A stretch of 64,000 nucleotides of DNA from Entophlyctis helioformis (taxonomy: Eukaryota > Chytridiomycota > Chytridiomycetes > Chytridiales > Chytriomycetaceae), in NCBI GenBank assembly GCA_025526915.1, contig JAHLKH010000029.1:62001-126000 (forward strand), given 5' to 3'. A model generated the notes under the pieces. It was not told where the DNA came from, searched no databases, and saw nothing but the letters and a program-made list of their open reading frames with translations. Both the position numbers and the translations under genes were made by a program. Positions 56,209 through 64,000 of this stretch are shown here, piece by piece. Numbering within the stretch: position 1 is the stretch's first letter; each line of letters begins with the position of its first letter.

Positions 56209-59053
56209 ATGAACACTGCAGCGCTTCCGTCACTGCCGTCCAAGGCGAATACCGGGAAGATGCTGGACACGTCGCTCACGGGCGGCTTTGGTCCAACGTC
56301 TGTCACGAGCAGAGCAGGCGCTGGCAGTATAAACGGTGGGGGCAATGCCAACGCCAACGCGAATGGCGTGCCTCTACCGATTCTTGAAGAAGATAACGAG
56401 CCAAGGACGTACTACCTCGAGGGTGTGTTTTCCTGCCAGAGACTGCCTGGCTCGTGGCACCTGGCGCTGACCACGCTTCGCTCATCTGCCCCCCAACGAC
56501 AGCGTCCGACCCGGTCGAGGACTCTGACGGCGAGGACCTGGAGTTTGACGAGATTCCTGTCGAGCAGTTTGACGACGTGTCTGATTCGGACGTGGACGAG
56601 TCGCTCGAGCAAGCCATCCGCAACATCAACGAGAAGAACTTTTTTGGCAGTAAGCTGCGGCATGTGTTCTTGGGGTTCCAACGTTGCTGGAGTGCTGACT
56701 CGCTGTTGCCTGGATGCAGCAACGATCGAGCCAGTGGCAAAGACAGAGGAAGTCACGGCCACGCTCACCAAGCATCCAGAGGTCATTGACGACTTTATCC
56801 GCAACTATCTGTCCAGCAAGGGTTTGCTCAAGTCGCTCGAGGCATTCCAGGTATGGCACCTTGTCTTGATTGTCGTCGCGCACGACTGGAATGGGCACGC
56901 TCATACTTTGGCATGCAAAGAACGAGTGGTACGAGTATCAGCAAAAGGAGAAACTGGCACCAGAAGACGTGACGATCGTGCCAGACGTGTACCAGCAGAA
57001 CCAGGAGCTCGCCGACGCACTGCAGAAGCTGAGGGTGGACGTGGACAACTACAAGGAGATTGCCAGCAACGCCCGTGCCACATACGACAAGCTGCGCAAG
57101 GAACGCGACTTTCATCGCATGCATCACAAGCGCGTTGTGCAGGAAAAGAACAAGCTCATTGCTGACATCAAGCGGCTCAAGAAGCATTACGAGAACTACG
57201 AGCCGACGCTGAAGCAGTTGCAGCACAAGTACGAAATTGCGATGAAGGAGAAGATGCTGACCAAGCTGGAGCGTGACCGCTTGGCGACCAAGGTGGTTTC
57301 TGATTGGCTGTGTTTGTTGACAGACGAGTTGACTGACTGAATTTTGATCCTGTGCAGGTATCCGCTCTTGAAGCGAGCATCAAGGGTATGGAGAAGCTGG
57401 GCAAGAGTAAGTCGACCGGAAGCAATGCTGTCTGGTCTCGGCACGCTTCTGACATGCGCATTTGCAGGTACATACAAGCTGTCCAAGGGTGGATCAGCGC
57501 CTGTTCTCGCGACTGCTGGAGCAGCACCGACAGGAATTCCAGCCGAAAACGATCCACACCATCGCAGCACGCCTGGCCCAGGCGATCTGGCCCTACCAGT
57601 CGTCCAGCAGCCCAGTCTGCCTGCGGCCACCAAGAAATCGCATGCAGCATCCAAAGACGCAACGTTGCCATCCGAGGACCGTGTCAATCCGTTTGCCAAT
57701 GCCGATCTGCCCACAGCCAAAATGGACCGCTTCAAGCAGATGAACCAAGTCAAGGGCCACTCTCTTGCCATCAGCTCGTGAGTGCATGTTGCCGGCTCTG
57801 CTTCCAGTGCTCAACATGGGAACGCTGACCATGGATGGATGGATGGATGGATGGATGGATGGACGACGGTCGGTGTGGCAGGCTCAAGTTCCATCCAAAG
57901 AAACTGATCCTGGCGACCGTGTCGGACGACCGGTCGTGGAAAATGTGGGCATTCCCGTCGGGCGAGCTGATTATGAGTGGCGAAGGCCACAAGGACTGGA
58001 TCGCCGACTGCGATTTCCATCCAAGGTGCGCACACACACCGTTCCATTTGGTCGGATGCGTGCTGACTGGCAGTGTTGGTGGTGTGGCGATGGTGGGAGC
58101 AGAGGAACACAGCTAGCGACCGCGTCGGGCGATGGCACGGTCAAGTTATGGGACTTTTCGAAAGGGATTGCGACGCTGACGATGAGCGATCACACGCAAG
58201 CGGTATGGAGCTGCGCGTTCCATGACCAGGGTGATTTCCTTGCCAGTAGCTCGATGGACCACACTGCCAAGCTGTGGGACATCCACACGTGAGTGGCGCT
58301 GGCCCGTTTGTCGGTGTTTTGGTTTGTGGGGTGCCGCGAGCGGCTGATGCCATGTGTGGCTGGGTCTGGAAAACTAGTGGGCGTTGCCGACAGACGTTTA
58401 GGGGACATGCGGATTCGGTCAACCAGGTCGGATGGCAGCCGTACAGCAACATGCTGTACACGTGTTCAGGCGACAAGACGGTGTCGATATGGGATGCGCG
58501 CACCGGTCTGTGCGTGCAGACGTTCTTTGGCCACATGAACGCGATCAACAATGCCGCCTTTTCTCTCAAGGTACCACCCGCCCTCTGTGCAGCACGTGTA
58601 GATGACGACAAGTGCGTGCAAGACTGACACTGGGGAGTGCCTGGACGGGACTGATGGATGACAGGGCAACTCGTTTGCATCTTGCGACGCGGACGGCGTG
58701 GTCAAGTTCTGGGATCTGCGCCAGGTCAGCGAACTGTCGAGCGTGTCGTTTGGACCGCACCCTGCCAACAAGCTTGCGTTTGATCCGAGCGGCAACGTGC
58801 TTGCGGTTGCGAGCAACGACGGGTCGGTCAAGCTGCTCGGAGCCGGCGGCCACGAGCGCGGCAAGACACGCGAGATCCGTGCCCATGAAGATTCCGTGCA
58901 GGCTGTGGTGTTTGACCGCACGGCCGAGTTCCTTGTGACGTCTGGAAGCGGTGAGTCTCTTCCGTTCTGGCCTGCCCTGCCCATGCACCCGTTGCTGATC
59001 CTGCATGCCTCGCGACAGACGGCACCTTTAAGATGTTCCAAGGGGTCCCATAG
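56209..59053 (+). CDS. SPAG16: axonemal central-apparatus protein SPAG16/PF20
   Basis: Start MNTAALPSLPSKANTGKMLD at 56209; stop TAG 59051-59053. About nine exons. The N-terminal half matches PF20/SPAG16: DLEFDEIPVEQFDDVSDSDV, a LisH-like VIDDFIRNYLSSKGLLKSLE then AFQNEWYEYQQKEKL, and a coiled coil NQELADALQKLRVDVDNYKE ... RDFHRMHHKRVVQEKNKLIA. Seven WD40 blades follow (MDRFKQMNQVKGHSLAISS, KKLILATVSDDRSWKMW, DGTVKLWDFSKGIATLTMSD, DHTAKLWDIHT, DKTVSIWDARTGLCVQTFFG, DGVVKFWDLRQVSELSSVSF, DGTFKMFQGVP). PF20 is needed for central-pair stability and flagellar beating, so the organism makes motile flagella. Confidence 0.92.
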
Positions 59054-59088
59054 AAAACCCTGCGCCGGCACAGCATCGTGTTCGCTTC

Positions 59089-59094
59089 AATAAA
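59089..59094 (+). terminator. AATAAA signal after SPAG16
   Basis: AATAAA 36 bases after the SPAG16 stop and only 36 bases before the LCB1 start, so the transcripts nearly abut. Confidence 0.6.
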
Positions 59095-59129
59095 ACCGCT
59101 TCATCCCTCACTCAAAATCCCCCCCAGGC

Positions 59130-61475
59130 ATGTCAGCAGCCGGAGCAGGAGCAGGAGTCGGAGCAGGCGTGGCAGGCGGCAGCCTCCTCAACAACTTTGG
59201 CCTCGTCAACGACGCCGCCCGCGAGACGGCGTACCAGCTCGTCATTGCCGTCAACACGACGTACACGGTCGCCTCGCAGGTGTATGCGTCCATCCCCGGC
59301 GCCTCGGTCGTGTACAAGTACGTGCGTGCGTCGTACCAAGACGACCCCATGCGCACCGTCCTCGAAGCGTGTCTGGTGCTGTTCATGGTGTGGTACTTTG
59401 TTGCCAAGCGGTACAAGCCGGGCTCCAACGAGGTCGTCCTGAGCGACAAGGTGTGTCGTCTGCTGCTGCTGCTGCTTCTGCCGCTTTGTTGTGCCTTGTG
59501 CTGACGTGGCGTCGCTGGCTGGTCCAACCTGGCGCTTGACTGCGGACTGGCGGGAGGGTGCAGGAGGTGCAGGAGCTTATCGACGAGTGGGAGCCCGAGC
59601 CGCTCGTGCCCGACCTCACGAGCTTCCAGAAGGAAGACCTTGCCAAGACGTCCATCCTGTCGTCGTAAGTCTCGCCTGCCGAACACGCCTTGACAGCCAA
59701 TGCGCTGACCAAGCCTGCTGGCCGCACAACATGTCGCCGATCGCCGCTTTGATCCGCCAGTGGCTCGGGCCTCAAGGTCAAGTCGTCCGACGGCAAGGAG
59801 CGTCTCAACTTTGCCAGCTTCAACTTCCTTGGTTGCATGAACAGCGAGACCATCAAGGTCCGTCCCATGCCCGATTGCTGCCCGACTTGGCCCTGCCCTG
59901 ACGCCGACTTGCATCCGTGCTGTATCTGCTGTGGCGGCTGGTGGATGGATACAGGAAAAGGCCATTGGCGCTCTGCGCAAGTACGGTGTTGGCACCTGTG
60001 GCCCGTCTGGCTTCTATGGCACCATCGACGTGCACATGGAGCTCGAGCAGCGCCTTGCGAGCTTTGTCGGCACCGAGGCGGCCATTATTTACGCGCAGGG
60101 CTTCTCGTGCATCTCGAGCTGCATTCCCGCCTTTGCCAAGCGTGGCGACATTATTGTTGCGTGAGTCTCTTGCATGATGAGGATCACTGGCACCTGCCAC
60201 CTGGCTGCGGTTGACATGGCTCTGTGCGCTCGCGTACATTGATATGCTGCCAGTGACGAAGCCGTCAACTTTGCCATCCACCGTGGCATGCACATTTCGC
60301 GCAGCAACATCCGCTGGTTCAAGCACAACGACATGAAGGACCTTGAGCGCGTGCTCAAGAAAGTTCAGGCCGACTTTGCCAACGTGCGTTACTTGTCTAT
60401 CTGTTTGCTACCAACGAGCCTTTGGTATTGACTCGTCTCTGCTTGTACAGAAACCCCTCACTCGCCGCTTTATTATTGCCGAGGGTCTGTACGCCAACCT
60501 GGGTGACATCTGCCCTCTGCCCGACCTTGTTGCTCTTAAGCACAAGTACAAGTTCCGCCTGATCCTTGAAGAGTCCATGTCGTTTGGAGTGCTTGGATCT
60601 CGCGGCGCTGGTGCCGCCGACATGTTTAACATTCCTGTAAGTCAAGGTGGTTCATTGACTGGCACTGACGGAGACACGGATCAGCCGACTGACTGACTGA
60701 CTGACTGACTGACTGACTGACTGACTGACTGACTGACTGACTGACTGACTGACTGACTGACTGACTGACTGACTGACTGACTGACTGACTGACTGACTGA
60801 CTGACTGACTGGCATGGCAGGCTACCGAGGTTGACATTATGGTTGCGTCCATGAGCAACGCGCTTGCCTCGGCTGGTGGGTTCTGCACTGGATCCAAGGA
60901 AGTCGTCGAGCACCAGCGTCTGTCGAGTCAGGCATACACATTCTCTGCGTCGCTGCCCGCCATGCTCGCTGTTGCTGCCATTGAGGCCATCAATGTGGTT
61001 GAGCGCGACCCGGGACTGCTCACGACGCTTGCATCCAACGCCGCCATCATCCGCACGACGCTGCAGAAGATCTGCATCCCTGGTGTGCTCACGATCCCAG
61101 GCGATGCCGAGTCGCCGCTCGTCCACATCCAGCTGACATCGGGTGGATCTCGTGAAGACGACGACCGCATCTTGCAAGAGATTGTCGATGCTGTATGTGG
61201 GCCGTGCCATGTGCATCTCTTTTCTTTGTCTGCATGTGTCTCTGACCCCGTGTGCTTGTGCATGGCCCATGATCCTTTCTCATATGCAGGCGCTCAAGGA
61301 GGGCATCCTGGTGACGCGTGCCAAGTATGTCATCAAGCAGGAGCACGTCCCGCCGCCCCCATCGATCCGTGTGGCGGTCTCTGCCGGCTTTGCGCGCCGT
61401 GACGTTGAGCGCTGCGCAACGGTTCTCCGCGACTCGGTGCGCCGCGTGCTCAAGCAGCGCAACCTCATCAAGTGA
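59130..61475 (+). CDS. LCB1: serine palmitoyltransferase subunit 1 (LCB1)
   Basis: The first exon is 59130-59450, with about nine exons in all; stop 61473-61475. A membrane segment lies near residue 85 ([20 protein letters not shown]). The fold-type I aminotransferase body follows: [98 protein letters not shown] and [20 protein letters not shown]. As expected for LCB1 the PLP-binding lysine is absent (the partner LCB2 supplies it). The heterodimer in the ER condenses serine with palmitoyl-CoA, the first step of sphingolipid synthesis. The intron at about 60638-60821 is expanded by a (CTGA)n repeat. Confidence 0.95.
60683..60808 (+). repeat. (CTGA)n tetranucleotide array inside an LCB1 intron
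   Basis: About 31 perfect CTGA/TGAC units fill most of the intron, just before the acceptor TGGCATGGCAG. The unit resembles the CTGAC branch-point motif used by other introns here, so the array offers dozens of potential branch sites. Confidence 0.95.
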
Positions 61476-61573
61476 AAGCACGACGCGATGGGCCGGACGC
61501 GCGAGGGTGTGCCTCTCGAGGGTCCTTCTGCTGTCCAGCTTGAGGCTGCTGCCGCCCGGGCAAATGGCTTTGG

Positions 61574-61579
61574 AATAAA
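61574..61579 (+). terminator. AATAAA signal after LCB1
   Basis: AATAAA 99 bases after the LCB1 stop; likely poly(A) signal. The remaining 61580-61799 is the short gap to the next gene, with no further gene seen. Confidence 0.6.
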
Positions 61580-61799
61580 GGCTGATCGATGACGTGTCTG
61601 ACTCGGCTGTAGGGTCCTGTCGCAAAGATGAGCATTTCGTGTAAGCTTTTGATCGTGGCGCGTCGTGGCGCGTCGTGGTTTCTGTCCGGCCGCGTGGAGA
61701 GAGATGCGCCACCCACGGCGATCTGCCGACAAACGCTCGCCGAATTGCCTTCCCCTCAGCCCCTCTTCTGCCCACACCCGGCCGACGCAGCAGACGGCA

Positions 61800-63946
61800 A
61801 TGACCGGCAAGACCACTGCGCTGTCTGCACACGCCAGCACGGGCACGTCCCGGCCGGCAGCAGCGGCACCGACACAGGGCGGCATGGGAGTCGTCCGCCG
61901 CCCAGCCTCTGGCCGCATGGCCGACAAGCCGCCAACACACGGCCCCGTCTCCAAGCCGCCCACCACCGCCACCGTCCCCTCGCACCCACGCAAACCGCTG
62001 CACCAACGAGCCGACCGGCCGGCCGCGCCAATCACCGTGACCATGCCAAGCTCCAGCGGCCTCGATGCCACCACATCACCAGCACCACAACCTGCGCCTG
62101 CACCTGCTGCTGCCGCCGCCGCCTTGGCTGCTGGCGGCCAGACTTCTCCATCCGCCAACCGGCGCTCGATCACGGCCCATGCGATGCCAGCATCAGGAGC
62201 AGGAGCGTCGGGCCTGCAGCCGTCCGTGTACACACCCTCACCGGCCGCGCCATCGGGCCGTCCCGGATCTGCCTCGTCAACACCGCTGCCGTCATCGTCC
62301 ATCTCCGCATCAGCAGGCCACGCCGATCCGGCTGTCTCGCCCTCCCCCTCCCCCTCCCCCTCGTCGTCGTCGCAACAACGCTCGTCCGTCACGTCGCCTG
62401 CTACCCAACAGCGATCGCCTACACTCGATCGCCGCTCGCCCGACACGCTGCAACGGCCTGCCAGTCCGTCGTCGGGTATTGGCATGGGTCCGCCCACGCC
62501 TGGTGCACCGCTGCAACCGTCGCCCATGCTATCGCCACTCCTGTCGACACCCAAGAAACGTATTGTGGATACCACCCAGACGCCCCTGTCGGCTCCGATC
62601 CCCGTTGTCGCGCCGGCTGCCAAGCCCAAGAAACCTATGGGCTCTGCTGCTGCTGCTGGCAAGATGCCGTCGTCGTCAGCATCAGCATCAGCGTCGACAT
62701 CGGTGTCAGCATCGACATCAGCATCGGTAGGCAAACACGCGACCGCGACAAGCACACGCGCGAAGCTTGCGGCTCCTGCATCCACTTGGGGTATCTCGTC
62801 ATCCACTGCATCGCACCACCAGCAACAGCAGCAGGGATTGAGACCGCGTACAACGCCTGGTGCGCTCGAGTACTCGTTGATGACGACACTCAATGGTGAA
62901 CCGCTACATCCGGATAGCACGACGCATGGGTTGTCGTACCCGCGCAAGACGGGCGTTGGCGGGAGTGGTGGCGGGAGTGGTGGTGGTGGGAGTGGTGGCG
63001 GGCTTGCTGTTCCTGGCAGCAGCGGAAGTGTTGGCAGCGCGCTGGCTGGCGCTGTGACCGATGATCGCGCTTACAGCATGCCCGTGTATCCTGGCGAGCA
63101 TGGCGAGAGTGGCGGGTCGCCGGGCAGTGGCCGCAAGGGCATGTCGACCTCTGCCACGCAATCTGTACGTTGATATCGTTTTTGTTGTCATACTGGCTAT
63201 CGTGTGCGAGTGAGATGTGCTGGCACTTATCATGGTTGTATGGACAGAGCATCCGGACCTTGTCTGACGGGAGTTCGGTAAACGATGCCGTGTGATGCAT
63301 GTCGCGTGGTGTGGTTAGTGGGATGAGTGTACTAACCACAACTATTCTACGCAGAGAGTCTCGTCCGTGTCGCGGCCACGGGGCGGCAACCTCAACGGCA
63401 GCCAAGACAGCCCACAATCCATGAGCGCAGCAGCAGCCGCCGCAGCAGACGATCTCCTCATCCGCAGCCTCAAAGACACCAACACGACGCTCGCGCACGA
63501 AAAGAAGGAGCTCCTCGGCACGGTCGTGTCGCTCACGGAAAAGCTGTCGCAGTACGAGAAGCGCATCAAGGTGCTCGAGGCACGCGAAGCGCATCTCGCC
63601 AAGGAGAAAGAACTCGCCGTCCGCGACCTGGACAACCATCGTCGCGCTGGTGTCGGCGAGCGTGTCAATGTCGATGGCCTGCGTGCGCAGATTGCCGAAG
63701 AGCATGCACAGAACGCGTCCTTGATTGTGCACAACAGGTGTGTTGTGTGTCTCATCGTGTACTATTGCACTCGTGGCGTGTTTGGGAGAGTGTGACCGAC
63801 GGATGGACTGACGGACGGACGGACGTGGGGACAGGTCCCTCAAAACACAAATCTGCGAGTTGGAGGCGGTCATTGAGACGCTGCTGCCCACTGCACCTCC
63901 TGATACGGCACGGCACGCTCTCGCGATCCTCAGGGGACATGCCTGA
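61800..63946 (+). CDS. low-complexity protein with C-terminal coiled coil, unrecognised
   Basis: Start MTGKTTALSAHASTGTSRPA at 61800, stop 63944-63946, three exons (introns about 63165-63356 and 63738-63834). Residues 1-450 are Ser/Pro/Ala-rich and disordered, with SPSPSPSPSS and (SA/ST)n runs and a Gly/Ser run ([16 protein letters not shown]). The C-terminal ~150 residues form a coiled coil: DDLLIRSLKDTNTTLAHEKK, ELLGTVVSLTEKLSQYEKRI, KVLEAREAHLAKEKELAVRD, then SLKTQICELEAVIETLLP. This layout is common in cytoskeletal or centrosomal adaptors, but I recognise no family. The last 54 bases of the window are its 3' flank, including an ATACATAAAC stretch. Confidence 0.6.
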
Positions 63947-64000
63947 CACCCCCGCATCCCTCTCCTCTCCCCTCCTATACATAAACGTGTGCAATTGTCG

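Noticed and set aside
60166..60252. ATGATGA in an LCB1 intron as a further snoRNA
   Set aside because: No D box or terminal stem in the 87-nt intron, which is too short to hold the element plus flanks.
60683..60808. CRISPR-like regular array
   Set aside because: It is a 4-bp microsatellite without spacers, in a eukaryotic intron.

Overview
This window is nuclear DNA from a eukaryote, most likely a zoosporic (flagellated) fungus of the chytrid/blastocladiomycete grade. The coding sequence is GC-rich. Genes are split by many short introns (about 40-250 nt) with GT...CTGAC...AG signals. Several intergenic gaps are only 60-300 bp. The gene set mixes fungal-type genes (a Sup35-like eRF3, an Mrp51-like mitoribosomal protein, urease accessory genes, LCB1) with genes of motile cilia and basal bodies (SPAG16/PF20, CFAP161, CFAP119, CEP131). 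No bacterial, plasmid, phage or CRISPR features were seen. The species cannot be fixed from the sequence alone.

Layout. 1-182: tail of an unrecognised gene. 506-1180: LURP-one/tubby-C-like protein. 1280-6812: urease maturation locus with UreF and UreD divergent over 72 bp and UreG downstream. Between UreD and UreG lies a spliced, apparently non-coding transcript unit whose six introns each carry one box C/D snoRNA-like element; five of these have guides matching conserved rRNA. 6896-9290: translation release factor eRF3 with a Q/Y/G-rich prion-like N-terminus. 9521-11075: SKA1-like kinetochore protein. 11171-16719 (minus): a WD40 protein, CFAP161 and CFAP119 head to tail. 16986-19866: mitochondrial m-AAA protease.

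19944-30840 (minus): three head-to-tail paralogues of a large, unrecognised, probably beta-propeller-containing protein family. This is the most interesting protein-coding novelty in the window. 30940-32706: NOA1/YqeH-type GTPase, divergent from NOT3 (32765-35984). Then mitochondrial ribosomal protein L12, RhoGDI, and CDT1 (divergent from RhoGDI over 63 bp). 42438-44895: a calpain-5/6-like protein that has lost its catalytic triad. 45088-51703: Mrp51-like, a LEA2-type membrane protein, an SRR1-domain protein and MAK16. 51840-59053: CEP131 and SPAG16 back to back. 59130-61475: serine palmitoyltransferase subunit LCB1. 61800-63946: a low-complexity coiled-coil protein.

Themes. Urease maturation (UreD/F/G), cilium/basal body (four genes in two clusters), and mitochondrial and translation housekeeping. 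Many neighbours are divergent over fewer than 170 bp and so probably share promoters. Exon joins were made by eye from splice consensus and protein similarity. Exact junctions are given where I checked reading frame; otherwise only the outer span is asserted. Family assignments and rRNA target matches come from memory, not from searches.
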